Assembly: GCF_011764445.1 (NCBI RefSeq)
Contig: NZ_BLPG01000001.1
Coordinates: forward strand, 9,291,316-9,355,315
Origin: Phytohabitans rumicis
Lineage (GTDB): Bacteria > Actinomycetota > Actinomycetes > Mycobacteriales > Micromonosporaceae
Length of the DNA: 64,000 nucleotides
Direction of reading: 5' to 3'
Shown here: positions 1 through 8,658 of the stretch, in pieces
Numbering within the stretch: position 1 is the stretch's first letter
Layout: every line of letters starts with the position of its first letter
The notes under the pieces: model-generated
The model's database searches: none
The model's input: the letters and a program-made list of their open reading frames with translations, nothing else
What the model was told of the DNA's origin: nothing
Translations under genes and position numbers: made by a program

Positions 1-1255
1 CGAGCAGTGTCGAGCCGGGCGGCACCGGCGGCGGCGACACCGGCTCGCCGCACCACGTGGCGGCGAGGTCCAGCAGCGGTGCGTCGGCGAACGCGGGGGC
101 GATGAACTGCACGCCGAACGGCAGCCCGTCCGGGCGTTCGCCGGCGGGTACGGCGACGGCGCACAGGTCGAGCAGGTTGGCGAAGTTGGTGAACTGGCCG
201 AGCCGGGCGTTCACGCCGAGGGGGTCGGCGGCGACGTCGGCCAGCCGGGGATGCCCGGGGGTGACGGGCAGCAGCAGGGCGTCGACGTCCGGCCAGACCG
301 CCTCGCTGGTCCGGCGCAGGGTGGCCAGCCGTTCGAGGCCGGCGAAGACGTCGGGGCCGGCGATGTCGCGCCCGCGCAGCACGATCTGCCGGACGGTCGG
401 GTCCAGGTGCGGGCCGTCGGGTTCGAGCAGATGGCCGAAGGCGGCGTACCGGGCGGCGACCCACGGTCCTTCGTAGAGCAGGGTGGCGGCCTGCAGGAAC
501 GGGGTGATGTCGACCGGTACGACGTGCGCGACGAGGCCGCGCAGCCGGTCGACGGCCGCCGCCCAGGCGGTGCGGTGCTCCGGGTCCAGGTCGAGCGGGG
601 CGTCGGGCACGGCGACGACCCGCATCCGGGCCGCGATGCCGGCCGGCAGCCGCGCCGGGACCGGCCGGGACCACGGGTCGTCGGGGTCGGCCCAGGTCAG
701 GGCCGCCAGGGCCGGTCGGGCGGCGGAGACGGTACGCGTCAGCGTGGTCACGCAGTCGACGCCTGCGCACGCCGGCAGGACGCCGGTGGTGGACACGAGC
801 CCGCGGGTGGGCTTGACGCCGACGATGCCGTTGAACGCGGCGGGCACCCGCCCGGAGCCGGCGGTGTCGGTGCCGAGCGCCAGCGGCACCAGCCCGCTCG
901 CGACCGCGATGGCGCTGCCGGAGCTGCTGCCGCCGGAGATGTGGGCCGGGCTGGCGACGCTGTGGCAGGCCCCGTACGGGCTGCGGGTGCCCACCAGCCC
1001 GGTCGCGAACTGGTCCATGTTGGTCTTGCCGACGGGCACCGCGCCGGCCTCGACGAGCAGGCGTACCGCGGTCGCCGACGCCTTGGCGCGGGTGTCGGCG
1101 AGCGCCGGGCACGCCGCCGTGGTGGGGTGCCCGGCCAGGTCGATGTTGTCCTTGATCGCGAACGGCACGCCGGCCAGGGGCGCGGCCGGGTCGGCGCGGC
1201 GGGTGGCCGCGTCGACCTCGGTCTGCTCCAGCCGCAGGGTCCACAGTGGCTGCAC
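1..1255 (-). CDS. atzF: Allophanate hydrolase, amidase domain (3' end outside window)
   Basis: Amidase-signature enzyme expected to hydrolyse allophanate to CO2 and ammonia in the cytoplasm. About 418 codons are visible, covering the amidase domain; the usual C-terminal domain of AtzF (family about 570-610 residues) would lie beyond position 1. Seen on the minus strand: the catalytic Lys region GVPFAIKDN, the Ser-rich loop GGSSSGSA, the nucleophile region GTDTAGSGR, and the blocks GLVSTTGVLPACAGVDCVT and LLYEGPWVAARYAAF, which are typical of allophanate hydrolases rather than generic amidases. I chose the GTG at 1255 because AGAGG lies 5 bases before it; a GTG at 1261 is possible. The gene begins within 10 bases of the stop of the BMP lipoprotein gene, so it is the last visible gene of the importer operon. 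Annotation as a plain amidase is the main alternative. Confidence 0.85.
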   Translation of the reverse strand, partial: MQPLWTLRLEQTEVDAATRRADPAAPLAGVPFAIKDNIDLAGHPTTAACPALADTRAKASATAVRLLVEAGAVPVGKTNMDQFATGLVGTRSPYGACHSVASPAHISGGSSSGSAIAVASGLVPLALGTDTAGSGRVPAAFNGIVGVKPTRGLVSTTGVLPACAGVDCVTTLTRTVSAARPALAALTWADPDDPWSRPVPARLPAGIAARMRVVAVPDAPLDLDPEHRTAWAAAVDRLRGLVAHVVPVDITPFLQAATLLYEGPWVAARYAAFGHLLEPDGPHLDPTVRQIVLRGRDIAGPDVFAGLERLATLRRTSEAVWPDVDALLLPVTPGHPRLADVAADPLGVNARLGQFTNFANLLDLCAVAVPAGERPDGLPFGVQFIAPAFADAPLLDLAATWCGEPVSPPPVPPGSTLL

Positions 1256-1264
1256 ATGCACCTC

Positions 1265-2401
1265 TTAGGACGCGGAGGGAATCTTGCCTACCACGCCGTT
1301 CACGAAGTAGTCGATCGACTCGATGGTCTTGTAGTCGGGCACGGTGCCGGCGGTGACGCGTACCGTGCCGGCCTGGTCGACGACCGGGCCGAGGAACGGC
1401 GAACCGTCCTTGCTGATCTTAGCCTTCGCGTCGTCGACGAGCGTCTTCGTGCCGGCGTCCACCGCCGGGCCGTACGGCGACTGGACGAACGGGTTGTCCC
1501 CGGTCTTGAGGCCGACCCGGAAGTTGGCGTTGTACGCCGAGCCGGTGAATTTGCCGTCCAGCGCGGTCCGCACCATCTTCGTGTAGAGCGGGCCCCAGTC
1601 CCACTCGGAACCGGTCAGCCAGCCCTTCGGGGCGAGCGAGCTGGCGTCGGCGTGGTAGCCGACGGTGTACGCCCCGGCGGCCTCGGTCGCCCGGATCACG
1701 GTGGCGGTGCAGTCCTGGTGCTGGCTGATCACGTCGACGCCCTGGGAGAGCAGGCTCTTGGCGGCCTCCGCCTGCTTGGCCGGGTCGCACCAGTTGGAGG
1801 TGTTCACGACGTACGTCTTGGCGGCCGGGTTGACCGACGCGGCGCCGAGCTGGAAGGCGTTGATGTTGTCGAGCGTCTGCGAGATCGGGAACGCGTAGAC
1901 GTACCCGAGCTTGTTGGTCTTGGTGGCTTTGCCGGCGACGATGCCGGCGAGGTAGACCGGCTCGTAGACGGTGCCGAAGTAGGTGCCGAAGTTCGCCGGC
2001 ACGGTGCCGTCCACGATGTTGCCCTGCTGGAGGACGACGACGTCGGGGTTGGCCGCGGCCACCTTCAGCGCGGGGTCCTTGTGGCCGTACGACGTGGCGA
2101 AGATGATCTTCGCGCCCTTGCGGATCATGCCTTCCATGACGCGGGTGGCGTTGTCGTCCTCGGGCACGTTCTCGGCCGTGAGCACCTCCAGGTCGGGGTA
2201 CGCCTTGGCCACCGCCTGACTGCCCTCGTACGCGGCCTGGTTGTAGCCGTAGTCGTCCTTGGGGCCGACGAAGATGAAGCCGATCTTCGTGCCGCCGGTG
2301 CCCGGCGCGCCGGTCGCGGTGCCGCCGGTGGTGCCGCTGGTGCTGTTGGTGGCGCAGCCGGCGAGCAGCACGGCCGCCGCCAGCACGGGAAGGATCCTCA
2401 T
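1265..2401 (-). CDS. BMP-family substrate-binding lipoprotein of an ABC importer
   Basis: 378-residue extracellular solute receptor. The N-terminus is a lipoprotein signal with lipobox LLAGC (Cys16), followed by a Ser/Thr/Gly-rich linker, then the Bmp/Med-like fold starting at KIGFIFVGPKDDYGYNQAA. That opening block and the later TGSEWDWGPLYTKMV stretch are typical of BMP proteins, which usually bind nucleosides or related compounds. The ATG at 2401 is chosen because it opens the signal peptide; a much longer in-frame reading upstream overlaps the permease gene in another frame and is not credible. It sits between the permease genes and allophanate hydrolase on the same strand, which suggests that the imported compound is nitrogen-rich and degraded through allophanate (inference). 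Confidence 0.9.
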   Translation of the reverse strand: MRILPVLAAAVLLAGCATNSTSGTTGGTATGAPGTGGTKIGFIFVGPKDDYGYNQAAYEGSQAVAKAYPDLEVLTAENVPEDDNATRVMEGMIRKGAKIIFATSYGHKDPALKVAAANPDVVVLQQGNIVDGTVPANFGTYFGTVYEPVYLAGIVAGKATKTNKLGYVYAFPISQTLDNINAFQLGAASVNPAAKTYVVNTSNWCDPAKQAEAAKSLLSQGVDVISQHQDCTATVIRATEAAGAYTVGYHADASSLAPKGWLTGSEWDWGPLYTKMVRTALDGKFTGSAYNANFRVGLKTGDNPFVQSPYGPAVDAGTKTLVDDAKAKISKDGSPFLGPVVDQAGTVRVTAGTVPDYKTIESIDYFVNGVVGKIPSAS

Positions 2402-2412
2402 GGGTCGCACCT

Positions 2413-3327
2413 CTATCGGGTCGGGGTCAGGTCGAACACTCTGGACAGCCCTTCCGGGGCGGAGTTGACGCGGCGCCGGCCCAGCACGATCAGGGCGGCG
2501 ATGGTGACCAGGTAGGGCAGCGCGTCCAGGACGAACTGGTTGAAGCCGTAGCCGCGTGCCTGCAGCGCGGGGGACAGGGCCAGCGCCGCGCCGAACAGGT
2601 ACGCCCCGCCGACCGCCCGCAGCGGGTGCCAGGCGGCGAAGATGACCAGCGCGACCGCGATGAAGCCGCGCCCGGCGGTCATGTTCTCGAACCAGGCGTT
2701 GGCGTACGCGGTGGACAGGTGGGCGCCGCCGATCCCGGCGAGCAGCCCGCCGCCGACGACGGCCAGGTAGCGCACGAGCACGGGGGAGTGGCCGTACGTC
2801 GAGAGCACCTCGGGGCGCTCGCCGGCGGCGCGTACCACGATGCCCCACCGGCTGCGGAACAGCAGCCACCACAGCGCCGGGGCGAGCAGGTAGGAGACGT
2901 ACACCAGCGGGTCGTGGTCGAAGAGCACAGGTCCGAGCCACGGGATGTCCGCGAGGACCGGGATCGGGTACGGCTGGAACGGGCTGATCGCCTGCCCGAC
3001 GTACGCGGCGCCGAACATGGCGGTCAGTCCCGCCCCGAGGAAGAGCACCACGAGGCCGGTGGCCAGCTGGTTGGCGCCCCGGGAGAGCACCATGAACGCG
3101 TGCACCGCGGCCAGCAGGCCGCCCGCGAGGGCACCGGCGAGCACGCCGGCCCACGGGTTGCCGGTCTCGGCGGTGACCGCGTACGCGGCGAGGGCGCCGG
3201 TGAGCATGCTGCCCTCGGTGCCGAGGTTGATCACCCCGGCCCGCTCGGCGAGGGTCTCGCCGAGCGCGGCGTAGAGGATGGCCGTCCCGCCGCGTACCCC
3301 GCCGGCCAGCACGTCGACGAAGATCAT
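2413..3327 (-). CDS. ABC importer permease, BMP/nucleoside type (second permease)
   Basis: 304-residue integral membrane permease of the BPD_transp_2 family (as in YufQ/NupQ). It is highly hydrophobic with about 8-9 membrane segments and carries the block LAERAGVINLGTEGSMLTGA near the N-terminus, the family hallmark. The ATG at 3327 overlaps the stop of the preceding permease in an ATGA arrangement, indicating translational coupling. The stop lies 11 bases before the start of the lipoprotein gene. It should pair with the larger permease to form the transmembrane channel. Confidence 0.9.
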   Translation of the reverse strand: MIFVDVLAGGVRGGTAILYAALGETLAERAGVINLGTEGSMLTGALAAYAVTAETGNPWAGVLAGALAGGLLAAVHAFMVLSRGANQLATGLVVLFLGAGLTAMFGAAYVGQAISPFQPYPIPVLADIPWLGPVLFDHDPLVYVSYLLAPALWWLLFRSRWGIVVRAAGERPEVLSTYGHSPVLVRYLAVVGGGLLAGIGGAHLSTAYANAWFENMTAGRGFIAVALVIFAAWHPLRAVGGAYLFGAALALSPALQARGYGFNQFVLDALPYLVTIAALIVLGRRRVNSAPEGLSRVFDLTPTR

Positions 3328-4376
3328 CGTTTTCTCCCCAGCATCACCAGAAGGACGACGGCCATCAGGACGTTGAGCGAGGCGGCCGGCAGGCCGGAGT
3401 CGATCTGCAGGCTGTCCCCGCCCATCGCGATCGCGGCCAGCAGGAGCGCGGCGAGGCCGACCCGCAGCGGGCGGTGCATCGCCAGCCAGCTGGCGAGGAA
3501 CCCGACGTACCCGAAGCCGGTGGTCATCCCGGGCCGCAGCTTGAACTCGGTGCCGGCGAAGTGCACCAGCCCGGCGAGGCCGGCCAGCGCGCCGCCGACG
3601 AGCATCGCGGACAGCAGCAGCGGGCCGACCCGCAGGCCGGCTCGGCGGGCCGCCTCGGGGTTGCCGCCGACCACGCGCAGCCGGAAGCCCCACTCGGTGT
3701 ACCGCAGCGCCCACCAGACCCCGCCGAGGGCGAGCAGGGCGAGCACGATGCCGGCGTTCACCGTGCCGCCCGTGGTGAACAGCGGCAGCCGGGCGGTGTC
3801 GGCGAGCGGCCGGGAGGACGGCTGGCCGAAGCCGGAGGCGTCCTTCCACGGGTCGTAGATGAGCCCGAGCATGATGTCGATGGCGATGAAGTTGAGCAGC
3901 AGCGTGCTGATCGCCTCGTTCACCTTGACGGTGAGCCGCAGCCCGGCGGCGAGCCCGGCCCAGGCCGCGCCGGCCGCCATCGCCGCGAGCGCCATCAGCG
4001 CCAGGACCAGGCCGCCGGGCAGCCGCTGATCGGCGACCAGGCCGACGCCGGCCGCCGCCACAGCACCGATCACGATCTGTCCCTCGCCGCCGACGTTGAG
4101 CAGGCCGGCCCGCGCGGGTACGGCGACCGCCAGCGCGGCGAGGATGAGGATCGCGGCGCGTACCACGACGGTTTGGGCCTGGGCCGGGTCGGCCAGCGAG
4201 GCCAGCAGGTCGGCGTACATGGCGAGCGGGTTGACGCCCTTGGCGGCGGCGAAGGCGCCGAAGATGGCCGGCGCGGCGGCGATCCCGACGACCCAGCGCA
4301 GCCACCCCGTGTTCTTTTGTCGATTGTCGACAGTTTCTGGGCGTACGTCGGTCGTCGCGACCGCGGTGTCGGTCAT
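3324..4376 (-). CDS. ABC importer permease, BMP/nucleoside type (first permease)
   Basis: 350-residue integral membrane permease of the BPD_transp_2 family (as in YufP/NupP). The first ~25 residues are polar, followed by about 10 hydrophobic segments. The block ARAGLLNVGGEGQIVIGAV and the VNEAISTLLLNFIAI stretch are characteristic. I placed the start at the ATG at 4376 (MTDTAVATTDV), 43 bases after the ATPase gene ends; an in-frame start at 4436 would overlap that gene. The 3' end overlaps the next permease by ATGA. Confidence 0.9.
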   Translation of the reverse strand: MTDTAVATTDVRPETVDNRQKNTGWLRWVVGIAAAPAIFGAFAAAKGVNPLAMYADLLASLADPAQAQTVVVRAAILILAALAVAVPARAGLLNVGGEGQIVIGAVAAAGVGLVADQRLPGGLVLALMALAAMAAGAAWAGLAAGLRLTVKVNEAISTLLLNFIAIDIMLGLIYDPWKDASGFGQPSSRPLADTARLPLFTTGGTVNAGIVLALLALGGVWWALRYTEWGFRLRVVGGNPEAARRAGLRVGPLLLSAMLVGGALAGLAGLVHFAGTEFKLRPGMTTGFGYVGFLASWLAMHRPLRVGLAALLLAAIAMGGDSLQIDSGLPAASLNVLMAVVLLVMLGRKR

Positions 4377-4419
4377 GCTGCCCTCCCGCCAGAAGCGGCG
4401 GAACATTCGCGCTGCGCGC

Positions 4420-5909
4420 TCATGCCGCCCACCCACCTCCCACCATCAGCTGGCCGATCGCGTACCGGTCGGTCTCGGCCGGGCGGACCACCCCGGCGAG
4501 GTGGCCGTCGTGCAGCACCGCGATCCGGTCCGAAATGGACAGCAGCTCGTCCAGGTCCTCCGAGACCACCAGGACCGCGGCGCCGGCGTCCCGCTGCTCG
4601 ATCAGCAGCTCCTGCGTGCGCCGGGTGGTCGCGATGTCCAGGCCCCGGCTCGGGTACGCGGCCACCACCAGCGCGGCCGGCTCGCCCAGCGCCCGGGTCA
4701 GCACGACCCGCTGGATGTTGCCGCCGGACAGCTCGCCGAGCACGCGGTGCCGGGGCGCCATGCGCAACCGTGCCGTCGCGTCGCGGCGGTCGGCCGCCGC
4801 GGCGGCCGACCGCCAGTCGACCCCGATCCGCCGCCGGCCGCGCGGCGCGCCGGCCAGCGCGAGGTGCTCCAGGACCGTGAGTCCAGGCACGACCGCGTCG
4901 GTGATCGGATCTTCGGGTACGCCCACCGCGCCGGCCGCGATGGCCTGGCGCGGCTGCCCGTGCAGCGCCTTGCCGGCCAGCCGCACCGTACCGGCGGCCG
5001 CCTTGCGCAGGCCGAGGATCACCTCGCACAGCTCCCGCTGCCCGCTGCCGGCGACCCCCGCCACGCCCACCAGCTCGCCCGGGTACAGATCGAGGTCGAC
5101 CTGGCGCAGCGCGGCGTGCCCGCGGTCGCCCGCGACGTGCACGCCGCGCAGCTCGACCACGGCCGCTGCCGTTTCCTGACTCTTGCGGTCCTGGGGAAGG
5201 GGCGGCACGGCGCGGCCGACCATCGCCTCGACCAGCTCCGCGTCGCTCAGCCCGGCCGGATCCGCGTCGCGCAGCACCACCCTGCCCCGCGCAGCACGGT
5301 GACCCGGTCGGCGATCGCGCGGGCCTCGTTCAGCTTGTGCGTGATGATCACCAGGGAGAGCCCCGACGCGCGCAGCGCCCGCATCGCGGCGAACAGCGCG
5401 TCGACCTCCTGCGGGGCCAGCACGCTGGTCGGCTCGTCCAGGATAAGCAGGCGGGCCCCGCTCATCAGCACCTTGAGGATCTCGACCCGCTGCCGCTCGC
5501 CGATCGACAGGTGGCGTACCAGCGCGCCGGGGTGCACCGGCAGGCCGTACCGCTCGGCGGCGGCGGTTATCTCCGCCTTGTTGACCTTGCAGCCGGGCAG
5601 CGCCAGCGCGATGTTCTCCGCGACGGTGAGCGCCGGCACCAGGCGCATGTCCTGGAACACCATGCCGATCCCGGCGGCGCGGGCGGCCGCCGGCGAGCCG
5701 ATGGCGGTCGGTACGCCGTCGACGAGGAACTCCCCGGCGTCCGGCCGGTACACCCCGTAGATGAGCTTCATGAGGGTGCTCTTGCCGGCGCCGTTCTCCC
5801 CGAGGACCGCGTGCACCTCGCCCGGTGCCACGTCGAAGTCGATCCCGTCGTTGGCCACGACGTCCCCGAAGCGGCAGGTGAGCCCGCGTACCGCGAGGAG
5901 TGGTTTCAT
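4420..5909 (-). CDS. ABC importer ATPase with two ATP-binding domains (frameshifted in this sequence)
   Basis: Energy-coupling ATPase of the sugar/nucleoside importer class, about 496 residues if one base is restored. First domain: Walker [10 protein letters not shown], signature [11 protein letters not shown], Walker [10 protein letters not shown]. Second domain: degenerate Walker [11 protein letters not shown], signature LSGGNIQRV, Walker B-like [12 protein letters not shown], the asymmetry expected of this class. The two halves are in different frames. The first runs from 5909 to a run of four C (plus strand) at 5285-5288, and the second continues to 4420. One extra G there (minus strand) restores [19 protein letters not shown] read this as one gene with a missing base rather than two genes. 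ATG at 5909; the operator region lies directly upstream. Confidence 0.85.
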
Positions 5910-5912
5910 GCG

Positions 5913-5997
5913 TCCTATAGGACAGTCCGTTCGTTACCGCCCTGTGTCGGGGTGGTAACGCGTGACGCTCCTATAGGATGGCCCAGTTCCTATAGGA
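5913..5997. promoter_or_regulatory. Three TCCTATAGGA palindromes between the importer operon and GntR
   Basis: The perfect 10-base palindrome TCCTATAGGA occurs three times in the 95-base divergent intergenic region, at 5913-5922, 5969-5978 and 5988-5997. The last two are 19 bases apart start to start, about two helical turns. The first copy sits 4 bases before the ATPase start and the last ends 7 bases before the GntR start. FCD-type GntR dimers usually bind short palindromes like this next to their own gene, so these are the probable operators for both directions. No clear -35/-10 pair is separable from them. Confidence 0.8.
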
Positions 5998-6004
5998 TGG
6001 CTCG

Positions 6005-6700
6005 GTGACGACCATGGGGCTGCCCCGGCTGGAGCGCGCGGCCGGCGCCGGCAACACCGGCGACCGGGTCCGCGACATGCTCGCCGAGGGCATCCTCAGC
6101 GGCCTGCTGCCACCCGGCACCCACCTCAACGCGGACTCCCTCGCCAAGCAGATCGGGGTCAGCCACATCCCGGTACGCGAGGCGCTGCGCTCCCTCGCCG
6201 CCGACGGCTGGATCGACTACCGCCCGCACCTCGGCGCGTACGTCCGGGCCCGCACCGAAGACGAGCTGGCCGACCTGTTCGAGGCCCGGCTCGAACTGGA
6301 GGGGCGCACCACCGCCCTGGCCGCCGAACGCCGTACCGCCGACCAGCTCGCCGAGCTGGACGCCATCCTGACCCGGCAGGCGGCCGCCGAAGACCCGCTC
6401 GACCTGGCGCGGGTCAACGCGGAGTTCCACATCGCGGTGGCCGCCTGCTCCCAGAACGAGTGGATGACCGGGTTCGTCCGCTCGCTCAGCATGCGCGCCC
6501 GGTTCTACTTCTCCACCGTGGCGCCGATCCGGAAGGAAGAGTCGCTGCGCGACCACCGCGCCATCGTCGAGGCGCTGCGCCGCCGGGACAGCGCCGAGGC
6601 GGAGCGGATCGGGCGGGCCCACGTCGCCAGCACCCGCGCCGACGTGGCCCGCGCCTGGCCCGGGGCCGAAGCCAACCAGCAGGGCCCGGAGGGCCGGTGA
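6005..6700 (+). CDS. GntR-family regulator, FCD subfamily
   Basis: 231-residue DNA-binding regulator. Residues ~15-80 form the winged helix-turn-helix (LAKQIGVSHIPVREALRSLA). The rest is the all-helical FCD ligand/metal-binding domain, with an E-F-H-I-A-V metal-ligand segment and DHRAIVEALRRRD near the C-terminus. GTG at 6005 is used; an ATG at 6014 is an alternative. It is divergent from the BMP importer operon with three palindromic sites between them, so it most likely represses the operon and itself and releases on binding an importer substrate or catabolite (inference). It ends one base before the convergent trpS stop. Confidence 0.9.
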   Translation: MTTMGLPRLERAAGAGNTGDRVRDMLAEGILSGLLPPGTHLNADSLAKQIGVSHIPVREALRSLAADGWIDYRPHLGAYVRARTEDELADLFEARLELEGRTTALAAERRTADQLAELDAILTRQAAAEDPLDLARVNAEFHIAVAACSQNEWMTGFVRSLSMRARFYFSTVAPIRKEESLRDHRAIVEALRRRDSAEAERIGRAHVASTRADVARAWPGAEANQQGPEGR

Positions 6701-6701
6701 C

Positions 6702-7790
6702 CTAGCCGACGAGCCGCAATTGCCGGTTGGCGTAGGTCATCCCGAGCAGGTGGTGGACCCTCGCGAGGGTGGCGTCGGCGAGTTGGCGGGCCCGCGTGTT
6801 GCCGGTGTCGAGCACGCTGTCGAGATAGGAGACGTCGTCGGCGAGGCCGGCCCGGCGTTCCCGGACGGGCCGGAGCAGTTCGTTGACGGCCTCGGTCACC
6901 AGCTGTTTGAGACGGCCGGCGCCGCCGTTGCCGATCTCGTCGGCGAGCCGACGCGGGTCCGCGCCGCTGGCGGCCGCGAGCAGGTCGAGCAGGTTGGCGA
7001 CGGCGGGCCGGGCGACCGGGTCGTACGTGATGCGCCGTTCGCTGTCGGTGGGCGCGCGCCGGATCATCGCCGCGGTTTGGTCTTCGGTCGCTTGCAGGGC
7101 GATGCCGTTGCGCCGGGTCTTGCTCATCTTCTTTCCGTCCAGTCCGGCCAGCATCGGCGTGGCGGTGAGCAGCGCGTCGGGCTCGGGAAACAGCGGCGCG
7201 TGCTGGGCGTAGCGTTCGTTGAATCGCCGGGCGATGAGCCGCGTGGTCTCCAGGTGCGGGAGTTGATCGAGACCCACCGGGACCAGGTTGGCGTGGCAGA
7301 ACAGGATGTCGGCGGCCTGGTGAACGGGGTAGGTCAGCATGAGACCGGTCGGCGGCCTGCCGGTGGCCTCGGCCTCGGCCTTGACGGTGGGGTTGCGGTG
7401 CAACTCGGCGTCGCTGACCAGGCTCAGGAACGGCAGCACCAGTCCGTTGAGGGCCGGGACGGCGCTGTGCGTGAAGATCGTTGATCGGTCGGGGTCGATG
7501 CCGGCGGCCAGGTAGTCGGCGACGACGCCGCGGACCGTGGCGGGCAGCCGCCGGCCGGCCTGTTGATCGGTCATCACCTGGTAGTCGGCGATCAACACGA
7601 TCACCTCGACGCCGAGGTTCTGTAGTCGAACCCGGTTCGCGAGCGTGCCGAGGTAGTGGCCGATGTGCAGGGCGCCGGTGGGCCGATCGCCGGTCAGGAC
7701 TCGAAACGTGCGCGGTGCCGCCCGTACCTGGTGCTCGAGCGCGGCGCTGCGGTCGAGTGCGGCCTGCTGTGATGGGGTCCGGTTAGACAT
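6702..7790 (-). CDS. trpS: Tryptophanyl-tRNA synthetase, divergent subgroup
   Basis: 362-residue class I aminoacyl-tRNA synthetase that charges tRNA-Trp. Seen: TGDRPTGALHIGHYLGTL near residue 38 with the HIGH motif, and DGKKMSKTRRN, a KMSKS variant. The tRNA synthetase 1b core covers the full length. The N-terminal block starting GDRPTG differs from the housekeeping actinobacterial enzyme (typically SGVQPTSDSLHLGN), so this may be a second, accessory TrpRS such as those linked to indolmycin resistance; that is inference. The ATG at 7790 is preceded by GGAG on the minus strand. An in-frame opening up to 8003 has no homology and overlaps the divergent gene. Confidence 0.88.
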   Translation of the reverse strand: MSNRTPSQQAALDRSAALEHQVRAAPRTFRVLTGDRPTGALHIGHYLGTLANRVRLQNLGVEVIVLIADYQVMTDQQAGRRLPATVRGVVADYLAAGIDPDRSTIFTHSAVPALNGLVLPFLSLVSDAELHRNPTVKAEAEATGRPPTGLMLTYPVHQAADILFCHANLVPVGLDQLPHLETTRLIARRFNERYAQHAPLFPEPDALLTATPMLAGLDGKKMSKTRRNGIALQATEDQTAAMIRRAPTDSERRITYDPVARPAVANLLDLLAAASGADPRRLADEIGNGGAGRLKQLVTEAVNELLRPVRERRAGLADDVSYLDSVLDTGNTRARQLADATLARVHHLLGMTYANRQLRLVG

Positions 7791-8004
7791 CGGTGGTCTC
7801 CTTGAGTGCGGGAGGCCGACCTTTCGAGGCTGCCTAGCCGTGCGTTCGTCCCGGGTGGCGGCCGCGAGAGGGCGGCCCAGGACGTGAGTGGTCAGGGTCG
7901 CCGGTCGGGCGACCACCGCCAGCTCACGAGAACGCGGGACATGCTTCGATCGTGCCCGACGCCCATCGCGGACCGCAACCGAGCTTCGCCGATAATGGCT
8001 CACC
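7791..8004. other. Divergent intergenic region, trpS leader
   Basis: 214 bases between trpS and the divergent small membrane protein gene. It should contain both promoters. I looked for a T-box (GGTGG..ACCGCG core) and for a short leader peptide rich in Trp codons upstream of trpS and found neither convincingly. The only structure noticed is a G/C-rich imperfect hairpin at about 7845-7885. Nothing else supportable. Confidence 0.3.
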
Positions 8005-8535
8005 GTGGCGTTGCGTGACGTGTTGGCCCGGGTGGACCGCGATCTGGAGCTCGGCCACGTCCATCCGGCGATGCAGCGACTCGCCAGCCTGGTCGCGGCC
8101 TATCCGAACGACCTGGAACTGCGGGCCCGCCGGGCGGCCCTCAACCGCCGGATCGGCAACCCGGTCGAGGCCGGCCGGTGGGGCTTCCTCACCGAGGAGG
8201 TCACCGCGGCGGAGGTCACCGCGTTCGAGCGGGCGCTGCCCCGGGCCTGGACCCGGCTGTCGGCCCTGCGGCTGCGCGACGACCCGAGCGGGCGGCTGGG
8301 GCAGCGGGCCGCCCGCCGCTACCGTTCCCTGATCGAGCAGGTGGAGGCGGAGGCCGGCGGCGCGGTCACGGCCGTCGCCGACGAGCCGGCGCCGGCGGTG
8401 GCGCAGGCGGGTCGATCGTTCTCGTGGCTGATCCTCGGGCCGTTCCTGCTGTACGTGGTGTTCGCGCTCGGGCTGCTCGGCCTCGCGATCGTCGGACTGA
8501 TCGCACTCATTCGTGCGTGGGTAGGGGCGCGATGA
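8005..8535 (+). CDS. DUF6584-like membrane-anchored protein
   Basis: 176-residue protein of unknown function. Residues ~1-105 are a soluble helical, TPR-like region (RVDRDLELGHVHPAMQRL, then a short repeat with LELRARRAALNRRIGNP). A single C-terminal hydrophobic segment follows at ~135-170, ending with basic residues, so the soluble part probably faces the cytoplasm. The layout resembles the actinobacterial DUF6584 family, from memory. GTG at 8005. The 3' end overlaps the AsnC remnant on the other strand. Confidence 0.65.
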   Translation: MALRDVLARVDRDLELGHVHPAMQRLASLVAAYPNDLELRARRAALNRRIGNPVEAGRWGFLTEEVTAAEVTAFERALPRAWTRLSALRLRDDPSGRLGQRAARRYRSLIEQVEAEAGGAVTAVADEPAPAVAQAGRSFSWLILGPFLLYVVFALGLLGLAIVGLIALIRAWVGAR

Positions 8536-8658
8536 CCTGGTTGCGGGAGTGCTGGTAGATCACCGAGCTGCGGAAGCCGACGATCTCGCGGCGCTTGCTG
8601 AACTTGTCCATCAGGAACGCGTGAAGGGCGTCGACGCTCGGTACGGCGACGTGGACGC
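8507..8658 (-). pseudogene. Remnant of an Lrp/AsnC-type regulator (C-terminus only)
   Basis: On the minus strand the frame reads VHVAVPSVDALHAFLMDKF, then SKRREIVGFRSSVIYQHSR and NQVIAPLPTHE, ending at a TGA at 8507. This is the C-terminal half of the Lrp/AsnC ligand-binding (RAM) domain. The DNA-binding half is absent: just upstream, around 8658, the sequence changes into a dehydrogenase fragment on the opposite strand. No start codon or ribosome site serves it. AsnC-type regulators are often divergent from amino-acid dehydrogenase genes, so one deletion probably removed both N-termini and the shared promoter. Confidence 0.75.

Noticed and set aside
4420..5909. Two separate ABC ATPase genes instead of one
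   Set aside because: The halves are the first and second domains of one standard ~500-residue ATPase and join with one base at a homopolymer.
7791..8004. Possible T-box or Trp leader peptide controlling trpS
   Set aside because: No T-box core and no Trp-rich short frame could be found on the minus strand.
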